From contig JAEZES010000213.1 in assembly GCA_023432995.1 (NCBI GenBank), positions 1 to 5,720 of the forward strand: 5,720 nucleotides of DNA, written 5' to 3'. The DNA comes from Pseudomonadota bacterium. Its GTDB lineage: Bacteria; Pseudomonadota; Alphaproteobacteria; Sphingomonadales; Sphingomonadaceae. A program made the translations under genes and the position numbers. Shown here in pieces: positions 1-5,720 of the stretch; the stretch's first letter is position 1; every line of letters starts with the position of its first letter. A model generated the notes under the pieces. It saw only the letters and a list, made by a program, of their open reading frames with translations, did not search any database and was not told the origin of the DNA.

Positions 1-262
1 CCCACCAGGCCAGCGCGAAGCCGGCGGCGGTCAGGGCCACCATGGCCCAGCCGAGCGCCGCCCCGGCGGGCCACAGCGGGGCCATCGGCGGCCAGGGCAG
101 GACGGCGAGGACGAAGCCGAGCGCGGCGATGGCGAAATGCAGCCGGTATTCGCGCCGCGGCGCTTCCTCGCGCTTGCCGCCATGCCACAGCGCGGCCAGG
201 TGCCAGCTGACCGCCCAGGCCAGCCACAAGCCGGCCATGAGCCGGACGAAGACCTGCTCCAC
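1..262 (-). CDS. Isoprenylcysteine carboxyl methyltransferase-like membrane protein, N-terminal part
   Basis: The N-terminal 87 codons are present; the gene runs off the left edge of the window. I chose the GTG at 262-260 because GGAGGG lies nine bases upstream (272-277); an internal ATG at 238 is the alternative start. The translation is strongly hydrophobic: a first helix at about residues 8-27 (rich in W, L and A), a short charged loop GGKREEAPRREYR at 28-40, a second helix at about 41-58, then a third at about 65-87 that ends in ALAWW. This hydrophobic profile, with Trp pairs before a short basic loop, resembles the N-terminus of bacterial isoprenylcysteine carboxyl methyltransferase/PEMT-like proteins, whose SAM-binding part is C-terminal and therefore outside the window. 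The family call is from remembered resemblance only; that it is a multi-pass membrane protein is much surer. It is divergent from the lipoprotein gene at 400. Confidence 0.6.
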   Translation of the reverse strand, partial: MEQVFVRLMAGLWLAWAVSWHLAALWHGGKREEAPRREYRLHFAIAALGFVLAVLPWPPMAPLWPAGAALGWAMVALTAAGFALAWW

Positions 263-329
263 TGCTGCGCGCCCTCCGGTTTCGCGCCCCCGATTGGCCG
301 TGCCGGCCCGGCTTGGCAAGCCATCTCCC

Positions 330-379
330 GTTCAGGTAGGTGGCCCCACGACTGAACGAGCGGGTCGCGCCGTGTTCAG
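330..379. promoter_or_regulatory. Triple GTTCAG/CTGAAC motif at 22-bp pitch, possible operator
   Basis: In the 137-bp spacer between two divergent genes, GTTCAG occurs at 330-335, its reverse complement CTGAAC at 352-357, and GTTCAG again at 374-379. The start-to-start distance is exactly 22 bp both times, about two helical turns. The second and third copies extend to an 8-bp perfect inverted repeat (GACTGAAC at 350-357 and GTTCAGTC at 374-381); the first and second extend to 7 bp (CGTTCAG at 329-335 and CTGAACG at 352-358). Such spacing suits a dimeric DNA-binding regulator acting on one or both flanking genes, but alternative RNA hairpins are equally possible. I see no convincing -10/-35 pair in this spacer. 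The remaining bases of 263-399 hold nothing else I recognise. Confidence 0.35.
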
Positions 380-399
380 TCAGCCGAAAGTTCCCCGCG

Positions 400-1083
400 A
401 TGCGTGCACTCCTTCCCGTGTTGTCCCTCGTTGCGCTCGGCGCCTGCGCGACCGCGCAGATGCGCCTGCCCGAAACGCTCGCCACGGCGACGCGGGTCGA
501 GTTCGCCGGGATCGGCGGCTGGCGCAGCGGCGACTACACCGCCGGGCCCTATTCGGGCCGCTACGAGCGCTCGGCCGACCGGCTGAGCTATTTCGACACC
601 GTCAACGAAGGCCGCGGGCACAGCGAGTTCTCGCTGGCCGGGCCCGACCTGCCCGAGCGCATCGACGGCCGCTGCCGGATGCGCGAGAGCTCGCTCGATC
701 TCGGGCTGGTCGAGGTGACCACCAAGCCGATGGCCTACCGCTGCGAGTTCCACGCCGCCGGCCGCCCGCTGCCGGCGTCGCTCGAGCTGCAGGAAGCGAC
801 CCGCAGCGCGATCAACCGCTACGAGCGCCGCGGGCAGATCGAGTTCAACGGCGAGAGCGTGGCGATTAGCTCGGTCCACCACCTCGCGGGCACCAGCCTG
901 CCGACCTCGACGCCGGTCGGCTACCTGTTCGAACAGGGCGGCCGCGCGGTCGGCGCGGTCGAGCTCAACGGCCGCCCGGCGCTGGTGATCGAGCCCGGGG
1001 CCTCGCCGGCGCTGCGCCGCACGCTGACGCTGGCCGCGCTCGCGCTCGGGGTGTTCTGGGACCCGGCGCGGATCGACACCTGA
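400..1083 (+). CDS. Putative lipoprotein of unknown function
   Basis: This encodes a 227-aa protein. I chose the ATG at 400 rather than an upstream in-frame start at 340 because it begins directly with a lipoprotein signal: short charged n-region (MRA), hydrophobic core, and a lipobox LGAC with the predicted lipidated Cys at residue 16. The Shine-Dalgarno is weak (GAAAG about 10 bases upstream). The mature part is mostly polar, with Gly/Tyr/Arg-rich stretches (for example GDYTAGPYSGRYERS at about 44-58) that look like beta-strand segments. Cys92 and Cys115 could form a disulfide in the periplasm. A hydrophobic stretch near the C-terminus (about 208-220, LTLAALALGVFW) may pack in the core or touch the membrane. 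I do not recognise a known domain and assign no function beyond export and probable membrane anchoring by a lipid. It converges with the next gene across only 13 bp. Confidence 0.8.
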   Translation: MRALLPVLSLVALGACATAQMRLPETLATATRVEFAGIGGWRSGDYTAGPYSGRYERSADRLSYFDTVNEGRGHSEFSLAGPDLPERIDGRCRMRESSLDLGLVEVTTKPMAYRCEFHAAGRPLPASLELQEATRSAINRYERRGQIEFNGESVAISSVHHLAGTSLPTSTPVGYLFEQGGRAVGAVELNGRPALVIEPGASPALRRTLTLAALALGVFWDPARIDT

Positions 1084-1096
1084 TCCGGAGGCCCGG

Positions 1097-1456
1097 CTAC
1101 CAGCGGCCGACCAGTATCCCGCTGAACAGCGACGGGATCGCCGACGCGTTGTCCTGTTGCCGCCGGGGACACTCGGGGAAGCGGCGCGCGAGGAACGCGT
1201 CGACCGGCTCGTCGAACTCGTGCGTGTGCAGCACGACCACGCGCCGTTCGCCCTCGGCGCACTGCAGCCGATAGGGCTTGAAGTCGTGCCAGTAGACCCT
1301 GTTGGGCCCCAGCCGCGCGTAATACTCGGTGCCGAAGTCGCGCACGACGTAACCGGGCCGGAACAGCGCGTTGAGGCCGATCGAGACGACCGGCGCGGCC
1401 GCCCACAGCCCCGCCAGCACCCCGAGCCAGAGGGCGCCTCCGATTGCCTTGTTCAC
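1097..1456 (-). CDS. Small membrane-anchored hypothetical protein
   Basis: This encodes 119 aa from a GTG at 1456-1454. The start is supported by GGGAGG (1463-1468 on this strand) six bases upstream; the frame stays open further upstream to an ATG at 1585, but that would overlap the gor leader and add an arginine-rich, unlikely N-terminus. Residues about 4-31 form one hydrophobic segment (Leu/Ala/Trp/Val), either a signal anchor or an uncleaved signal peptide. The rest (about 33-119) is soluble, with aromatic residues (FGTEYYARLG, VYWHDFKPYR) and two cysteines, Cys66 and Cys96, which may pair if the domain is periplasmic. I do not recognise the family. The gene is convergent with the lipoprotein gene and divergent from gor, so it is probably its own transcription unit. 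Confidence 0.7.
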   Translation of the reverse strand: MNKAIGGALWLGVLAGLWAAAPVVSIGLNALFRPGYVVRDFGTEYYARLGPNRVYWHDFKPYRLQCAEGERRVVVLHTHEFDEPVDAFLARRFPECPRRQQDNASAIPSLFSGILVGRW

Positions 1457-1523
1457 CGCTCGCCTCCCGTTCGGCAGCGGACGACAGCCTAGCCGCAAGA
1501 CCTTGCCATGCCGTTTAGGCGGG

Positions 1524-1540
1524 CGCTCGGTTGCCGAGCG
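1524..1540 (+). promoter_or_regulatory. Perfect 7-bp hairpin in the gor upstream region
   Basis: CGCTCGG (1524-1530) and CCGAGCG (1534-1540) form a perfect stem with a three-base loop TTG, 43 bases before the gor start. No U-run follows, so it is not a typical terminator. It may be an operator-like dyad in DNA or a leader hairpin in RNA, depending on where transcription starts. Its CGCTC arm could also pair with GAGCG of the next hairpin (1574-1578). Confidence 0.35.
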
Positions 1541-1559
1541 ACCCACCGCCCGCCATATC
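1531..1559 (+). promoter_or_regulatory. Weak candidate gor promoter
   Basis: TTGCCG (1531-1536, four of six matches to the sigma-70 -35 consensus) lies 17 bp before CATATC (1554-1559, three of six matches to the -10). Transcription would begin close to 1566, just before gor. The match is poor and Sphingomonadales promoters are not well described by the E. coli consensus, so this is only a placeholder. If correct, the hairpin at 1524-1540 overlaps the -35 and would be a DNA site rather than RNA structure. Confidence 0.2.
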
Positions 1560-1562
1560 CGC

Positions 1563-1578
1563 CGCTCCAGCGGGAGCG
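1563..1578 (+). promoter_or_regulatory. Hairpin enclosing the gor ribosome binding site
   Basis: CGCTCC (1563-1568) and GGAGCG (1573-1578) form a perfect 6-bp stem with loop AGCG. The right arm contains the GGAG (1573-1576) that is the Shine-Dalgarno of gor, seven bases before the ATG at 1584. The pairing is visible directly; that it limits translation is inference. In GC-rich DNA short dyads are common, so chance is possible. Confidence 0.4.
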
Positions 1579-1583
1579 AGTTC

Positions 1584-2927
1584 ATGGCCGACTACGACTA
1601 CGACCTGATCACCATCGGCGCCGGTTCGGGCGGCGTGCGCGCGAGCCGGGTCGCCGCCAGCCACGGCGCCAAGGTGGCCGTGTGCGAGGAGTACCGGGTC
1701 GGCGGCACCTGCGTGATCCGCGGCTGCGTGCCCAAGAAGATGCTCGTCTACGGCGCGCACTTCGCCGAGGACCTGCAGGACGCGAAGGCGTTCGGGTGGA
1801 CGGCGGAGAACTGTACGTTCGACTGGACGGTGCTGCGCGACAACGTGCTCAAGGACGTCGACCGGCTCAACGGGCTGTACACGCAGACGCTCGAGAACAA
1901 CCAGGTCGAGATCATCGCGCAGCGGGCCACGGTGTCGGGGCCCAACGAGGTCACGCTGGCCGACGGCAGCAAGCTGACCGCGCGCTACATCCTGATCGCG
2001 GTCGGCGCGCGCCCGCACGTGCCCGACTGCCCGGGCCACGAGCACGGCATCACCTCGAACGAGGCGTTCCACCTCGAGGCGCTGCCCAAGCGCCTGCTGA
2101 TCGCCGGCGGCGGCTACATCGCCAACGAGTTCGCCGGGATCTTCAACGAGTTCGGCACCCACGTGACGATCATCAACCGATCCGACAAGCTGCTGCGCGG
2201 CTACGACGAGCAGCTCCGCGACCGACTGCTGCAGATCTCGCTGACCAAGGGCATCGACTTCCGCTTCAACGCCGAGTTCCGCAAGATCGAGAAGCTCGAG
2301 GGCGGCGCGCTCAGGGTCTCGATGACCAACCACGACGATCTCGAGGTCGATTGCGTGATGTTCGCCACCGGCCGGGTGCCCAACACCGAGAGGCTCGGGC
2401 TCGAGAGCGTCGGGGTCGAGCTCGGCGAGCGCGGCGCGGTCAAGGTCGACCGGTTCAGCAAGACCAATGTCGATTCGATCTACGCGGTCGGCGATGTGAC
2501 CGACCGCGTGCAGCTGACGCCGGTGGCGATCCGCGAGGGCCATGCGTTCGCCGACACGGTGTTCGGCAACACCCCGACCGCGGTCGACCACGCCTGCGTG
2601 CCGAGCGCGGTGTTCAGCCACCCGCCGCTGTGCGGCGTCGGCCTGACCGAGAGCGAGGCGAGGAACCAGCTCGGCACGATCCGGGTCTACACCTCGGACT
2701 TCCGGCCGATGAAGAACGTCCTCGCCGGGCGCAACGAGCGCAGCCTGTACAAGATGATCTGCGACGAGGCCGGCCGGATCGTCGGCATCCACCTGCTCGG
2801 CCCGGACTCGCCCGAGATCCTCCAGGCGGCGGCGGTGGCCGTGAAGGCCGGGCTGACCAAGGCCGACTTCGACGCCACCGTGGCGATCCACCCGACGATG
2901 GCCGAAGAGCTGGTGCTGATGCGGTGA
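1584..2927 (+). CDS. gor: Glutathione-disulfide reductase (NADPH)
   Basis: This 447-aa flavoenzyme, close to the usual 450-460 aa, uses NADPH to reduce glutathione disulfide to two GSH in the cytoplasm, maintaining thiol redox balance. The FAD-binding Rossmann motif GAGSGG is at residues 12-17. The redox-active disulfide is Cys43/Cys48 in GGTCVIRGCVPKK. The NADPH-binding motif GGGYIANE is at 175-182, followed by Arg199 and Arg205, spaced as the two arginines that select NADPH over NADH in E. coli glutathione reductase. The second FAD motif (AVGDVTD) has Asp304. The C-terminal dimerisation domain ends with HPTMAEE, giving the catalytic His436 and Glu441 pair. The ATG at 1584 has GGGAG upstream and begins immediately before the FAD fold; longer in-frame extensions are rejected. 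The arginine pair and CVIRGC motif favour glutathione reductase over trypanothione, mercuric or dihydrolipoamide homologues. It stands as a single gene, bounded by a divergent gene and a palindromic element. Confidence 0.96.
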   Translation: MADYDYDLITIGAGSGGVRASRVAASHGAKVAVCEEYRVGGTCVIRGCVPKKMLVYGAHFAEDLQDAKAFGWTAENCTFDWTVLRDNVLKDVDRLNGLYTQTLENNQVEIIAQRATVSGPNEVTLADGSKLTARYILIAVGARPHVPDCPGHEHGITSNEAFHLEALPKRLLIAGGGYIANEFAGIFNEFGTHVTIINRSDKLLRGYDEQLRDRLLQISLTKGIDFRFNAEFRKIEKLEGGALRVSMTNHDDLEVDCVMFATGRVPNTERLGLESVGVELGERGAVKVDRFSKTNVDSIYAVGDVTDRVQLTPVAIREGHAFADTVFGNTPTAVDHACVPSAVFSHPPLCGVGLTESEARNQLGTIRVYTSDFRPMKNVLAGRNERSLYKMICDEAGRIVGIHLLGPDSPEILQAAAVAVKAGLTKADFDATVAIHPTMAEELVLMR

Positions 2928-2930
2928 GAC

Positions 2931-3080
2931 AATCCTCCCTGTCCGGCGAAGCCGGATGGGGAGGGGGACCGCGACGGCGCAGCCGTCGTGGTGGAGGGGC
3001 CGTCGCGCGAAAGCCCCTCCGTCACCGGCCCGTGGCCGGTGCCACCTCCCCATGACCGCTTCGCGGCCACGGGGAGGATT
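2931..3080. repeat. 150-bp multi-hairpin palindromic intergenic element
   Basis: The element begins 3 bp after the gor stop and is bounded by AATCCTCCC (2931-2939) and its reverse complement GGGAGGATT (3072-3080). Inside are nested stems: TCCGGC/GCCGGA (2942-2947, 2951-2956, loop GAA), CGACGGC/GCCGTCG (2972-2978, 2982-2988, loop GCA), a central GGAGGGGC/GCCCCTCC (2993-3000, 3013-3020), CACCGGCC/GGCCGGTG (3023-3030, 3034-3041), and an outer right stem CCTCCCC/GGGGAGG (3045-3051, 3071-3077) enclosing CCGC/GCGG with loop TTC. The left half also pairs CCTCCC (2934-2939) with GGGAGG (2959-2964). The plan, two similar halves around a central stem, resembles abundant intergenic palindromes I recall from Sphingomonadales genomes, comparable in style to REP/BIME elements. 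It carries no reading frame of its own. As RNA it would be highly folded and probably protects or ends the gor transcript. Confidence 0.8.
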
Positions 3081-3145
3081 GATCTAGCCAACCCGGCGTG
3101 CACCCGCCATTCTCGCTTCCCAGGGAGCGGAGAGGGAATTCCTGC

Positions 3146-4417
3146 ATGGCCGTATCGATGCGCCGCGATTCGCCGTGGCTGGCGCTGGTCCTGCTGACCG
3201 CGATCAGCACGGTCGGTTTCATCGACCGCATCGTGATGAACGTGCTCGCGGTGCCGATCCAGGCCGAGTTCGCGCTCAGCGACACCCAGGTCGGCCTGCT
3301 CACCGGGCTCGCCTTCGCGGTGCTCAACGTTGCGCTCGGGATCGTCGTCGCGCGCTACGCCGAGCGCGGGAACCGGCTGTCGCTGATTGCCGTCGGCACG
3401 TTCCTGTGGTCGCTGGCGACGGCGGCCTGCGGCCTGGCGACGACCTGGATCAACCTGCTGCTGGCGCGGATCGGCGTGGGGGTCGGCGAAGCGGTCGGGC
3501 TGCCGGCGACCCAGTCGGTCATTTCCGACTACTTTCCCCCGCAACGGCGCGCGACGGCGCTCGGGATCTTCCTGCTGGCGCCGCCGATCGGCGCCTTTCT
3601 CGGCTCGGCCGGCGGCTCGTGGGTGGGCCAGGAATACGGCTGGCGCGAGGCGTTCTTCATCGCCACGATTCCCGGCCTGCTGCTCGCGGTTGCCGCGTGG
3701 CTGCTGATCGCCGAGCCGCCGCGCGGCCGCCACGACGCGGGCGCCGGCGACGAGGTGCCCTCGCTCGGCTCGGTGTTCCGCCGGCTGGTCGGCCTGCGCA
3801 GCGCGCGGCAGCTGCTCGCGGGATCGACGCTGGCCTCGGCGGTCGGCTTCGGGCTCAACAGCTTCATGGCCTTCCTGCTGGTCAGGAAGTTCGAGTTCTC
3901 GCTCGCCGAGGCGGGCCTGTTCGCCGGGCTGCTCGCGAGCCTGCCGGGCGCGATCTCGGTCGTCGCCGGCGGCCGCCTGGCCGACTGGCTGGGGGCGAGC
4001 AACCCGGCCGCCTATGCCCGGATACCCGGCCTGTGCCTGCTGGTCGCCGCGCCGATCTACATCTTCGCGATCACCCGCGACGACGTCGCGCTGATGCTCG
4101 GGCTGGTGTTCGTCGCCGCGCTGTTCCAGTACACCTACCTCGGCGTCACCTTCGGCGTGTTCCAGAACCTGCTCCATCCGCGCATGCGCGCGACGGGCTC
4201 GGCGCTGCTCAACACCGTCTACGGCCTGATCGGGCAGGGCCTCGGCCCGCTTCTGGTCGGCTGGCTCAGCGACAGGCTGGCGGGCGACCATGGAGCGGGC
4301 AACGGGCTGGCCTACGCCATGGCGATCACCGCGGCGATCTATCTGTGGGCGGGGACGCATTACCTGCTGGCGGGGCGGCACCTCAAAGGCGACCTCGCCG
4401 CAGCGCGCGAGGGTTGA
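3146..4417 (+). CDS. Spinster-like major facilitator superfamily transporter
   Basis: This 423-aa inner-membrane protein has about 12 hydrophobic segments in two halves, separated by a hydrophilic loop at about residues 190-222. Family features seen: Asp27-Arg28 in the first helix (GFIDRIVMNVL), the LSDTQVGLLTG stretch at 45-54, the loop 2-3 motif as AERGNR (72-77, with Glu73 where the motif usually has Asp), and ARIGVGVGEA (107-116) followed by ISDYFPPQRR (126-135). These match the Spinster-like MFS group, which is common in Sphingomonadales; bacterial substrates are mostly unknown, so none is assigned. Transport is probably driven by the proton gradient. I chose the ATG at 3146 because AGGGA lies eight bases upstream; an in-frame GTG at 3098 would add a non-hydrophobic 16-residue extension. 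It lies 65 bp after the palindromic element and 76 bp before the ChaN-like gene, with which it may be cotranscribed. Confidence 0.9.
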   Translation: MAVSMRRDSPWLALVLLTAISTVGFIDRIVMNVLAVPIQAEFALSDTQVGLLTGLAFAVLNVALGIVVARYAERGNRLSLIAVGTFLWSLATAACGLATTWINLLLARIGVGVGEAVGLPATQSVISDYFPPQRRATALGIFLLAPPIGAFLGSAGGSWVGQEYGWREAFFIATIPGLLLAVAAWLLIAEPPRGRHDAGAGDEVPSLGSVFRRLVGLRSARQLLAGSTLASAVGFGLNSFMAFLLVRKFEFSLAEAGLFAGLLASLPGAISVVAGGRLADWLGASNPAAYARIPGLCLLVAAPIYIFAITRDDVALMLGLVFVAALFQYTYLGVTFGVFQNLLHPRMRATGSALLNTVYGLIGQGLGPLLVGWLSDRLAGDHGAGNGLAYAMAITAAIYLWAGTHYLLAGRHLKGDLAAAREG

Positions 4418-4493
4418 GCGACGGTCCGCCAAGGCTCTGCGCTATTGCAGCTCTTCCCACGGCCGTGCGATGTCTGGCGCGGGAGGGGGGCTT

Positions 4494-5318
4494 ATGGGAC
4501 TACTCTTTGCGCTGTCGCCGCTGTTGCTGGCGGCAGGAACGCCTGCGCCCGCTGAGTGTAACCCTATTCCCGGCTACGAGGCCGTCCTCGCCGATCCCAC
4601 CGTCCGCTGGATCGTGATCGGGGAGATCCACGGCACCAACGAAGTACCGGAGATCTTCGCCGACGCCGTGTGCCTGACGGCACGCTTACGCCCGCTGGTC
4701 GTCGCCCTCGAGCAACCGGCATCGGACCAGGGCGCGATCGACGAGTTTATCGCGTCCGACGGCGGCGCCGAGGCCAGGCGCAAGTTTCTCGGCGCGCCGA
4801 TGTGGAACTCGAGCATCAAGGACGGACGGTCGAGCGAGGCCTATTTCAACCTGTTCGAGAGATTGAGGCAAATGCGCGCTGATCGACGGGTTCTCTCGGT
4901 GGTGGCATTTCAGCCGACGGGACTAACCGAACGACCGACCCCGGCCGGCTACGAAAAGGCCATGGCGGACCAGTTGATCGCGGCTGCGGGAGATGGCGCG
5001 ACTGTCATAGCGCTGGCCGGAAACGCGCACGCCATGCGAACAGAGGTGCCCTGGGGGGACAGATATCTGGCAATGGCAGGCCATCTTCCACGCGAATCGG
5101 CGCTGGCATTCAATACCGTCTTCGATGGCGGTGAGAGCTGGAACTGCGCCGGCCAGCCCGTGGTCTGCGGCCCATCGACCTCCCCAATTCGCGGCGGTCC
5201 TCACGCGCGGGGAGTAGAGATGCTGCAAGACGATAGCCCCTATTCCGGGGTGATCTACTTAGGCACTCCGGCCACGGCGTCGCCGCCACAGGCCAATCCG
5301 GCCGCGACGCCGGGATAA
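4494..5318 (+). CDS. Secreted ChaN/TIKI-like protein, putative hydrolase or haem-binding
   Basis: This encodes 274 aa. The ATG at 4494 has a strong GGGAGGGGGG just upstream (4481-4490) and opens a signal peptide: hydrophobic residues 2-15, then a likely signal peptidase I site APA|E at 18-21. The mature part shows WIVIGEIHGTNE (39-50, with Glu44 and His46), a conserved-looking Glu in ALEQP (Glu73), DGRSSEAY (110-117), and ALAGNAHA (173-180, with His179). The paired E-x-H-G and G-N-x-H motifs fit the ChaN/EreA/TraB/TIKI superfamily, which includes haem-binding lipoproteins and metal-dependent proteases or esterases; which activity applies here is not decidable. Cys218 and Cys225 may form a disulfide; the last ~15 residues are a Pro/Ala-rich tail. 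Codons TTA, CTA, ATA and AGA occur, and it stops with TAA, unlike the surrounding genes. An ATG at 4470 is a less likely start because it lacks such a ribosome binding site. Confidence 0.8.
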   Translation: MGLLFALSPLLLAAGTPAPAECNPIPGYEAVLADPTVRWIVIGEIHGTNEVPEIFADAVCLTARLRPLVVALEQPASDQGAIDEFIASDGGAEARRKFLGAPMWNSSIKDGRSSEAYFNLFERLRQMRADRRVLSVVAFQPTGLTERPTPAGYEKAMADQLIAAAGDGATVIALAGNAHAMRTEVPWGDRYLAMAGHLPRESALAFNTVFDGGESWNCAGQPVVCGPSTSPIRGGPHARGVEMLQDDSPYSGVIYLGTPATASPPQANPAATPG

Positions 5319-5328
5319 GGTTCGGCGC

Positions 5329-5367
5329 CCTTGCCCCGCCCTCGCGATGCAAGGACGGGGACCAAGG
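5329..5367. terminator. Stem-loop between convergent genes, possible bidirectional terminator
   Basis: CCTTG-CCCCG (5329-5338) pairs with CGGGG (5356-5360) and, after a two-base bulge, CAAGG (5363-5367). It lies in the 54-bp gap between the convergent ChaN-like gene and metK. There is no T-run on either side, so intrinsic termination is not assured; position is the main support. Confidence 0.5.
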
Positions 5368-5372
5368 CCGGA

Positions 5373-5720
<348 letters not shown>

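Noticed and set aside
42..869. Long plus-strand open frame covering the methyltransferase-like gene and part of the lipoprotein gene
   Set aside because: Its product is rich in Arg, Ala, Pro and Gly with no domain, and it overlaps a well-supported lipoprotein in another frame; it is a product of high GC content.
1084..1096. Terminator between the convergent lipoprotein and small membrane protein genes
   Set aside because: Only 13 bp are available and no significant stem forms there.
1371..1583. N-terminal extension of gor to an upstream start
   Set aside because: The added residues are low-complexity, overlap the divergent gene, and precede the FAD motif by too far; the ATG at 1584 has its own ribosome binding site.
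1508..3055. Long open frames in another plus frame and on the minus strand across gor
   Set aside because: Arg/Gly/Ala-rich or His/Leu/Val-rich shadow translations of the gor coding sequence, which has all its family motifs.
2931..3080. CRISPR array or tandem repeat
   Set aside because: The repeats are inverted, of different sequence, and there are no regular spacers; a single palindromic element explains them.
3081..3145. Promoter for the MFS gene (TTGATC at 3079)
   Set aside because: No acceptable -10 lies 16-19 bases downstream.
2687..4432. Minus-strand open frame of 581 codons opposite the MFS gene
   Set aside because: Composition is Gln/Arg/Glu/Ala-rich and repetitive, the usual reverse complement of a GC-rich membrane protein gene; it also runs through the palindromic element and into gor.
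4418..4493. Terminator or small gene between the MFS and ChaN-like genes
   Set aside because: I find no strong stem-loop with a T-run and no short frame with a start and ribosome binding site other than the alternative ATG at 4470.

Overview
The window is GC-rich, tightly packed bacterial chromosomal DNA. The metK C-terminus, the Spinster-type MFS transporter, the FAD-dependent glutathione reductase and a large palindromic intergenic element with AATCCTCCC/GGGAGGATT ends together suggest an alphaproteobacterium, most likely Sphingomonadales (Erythrobacter/Sphingomonas-like). This placement is inferred from protein and repeat character, not from a database search.

Layout, left to right. (1) Minus strand, running off the left edge: the N-terminus of a multi-pass membrane protein resembling isoprenylcysteine carboxyl methyltransferase-like proteins, starting at a GTG with a good ribosome binding site. 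(2) A 137-bp divergent spacer holding a six-base motif in alternating orientation at an exact 22-bp pitch. (3) Plus strand: a 227-aa lipoprotein of unknown function. (4) Minus strand, convergent with it after 13 bp: a 119-aa protein with one N-terminal membrane segment. (5) A 127-bp divergent spacer with two short hairpins, the second containing the gor Shine-Dalgarno. (6) Plus strand: gor, glutathione-disulfide reductase, complete with all key motifs. (7) A 150-bp repeat-like palindromic element starting 3 bp after the gor stop. (8) Plus strand: a 12-helix Spinster-like MFS transporter. (9) Plus strand: a secreted protein of the ChaN/TIKI-like type, with codon use unlike its neighbours. (10) A stem-loop between convergent genes. 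(11) Minus strand, running off the right edge: the C-terminus of MetK.

The only genes with firm biochemical roles are gor (NADPH-dependent regeneration of reduced glutathione) and metK (S-adenosylmethionine synthesis). The genes do not form one obvious pathway: strand changes, the palindromic element and separate ribosome binding sites argue for mostly independent transcription units, with only the MFS and ChaN-like genes plausibly cotranscribed. I found no mobile element with a transposase, no CRISPR array, no RNA gene and no defence system. The best leads are the 22-bp-pitch motif, the SD-containing hairpin before gor, the palindromic element, and the atypical ChaN/TIKI-like gene.
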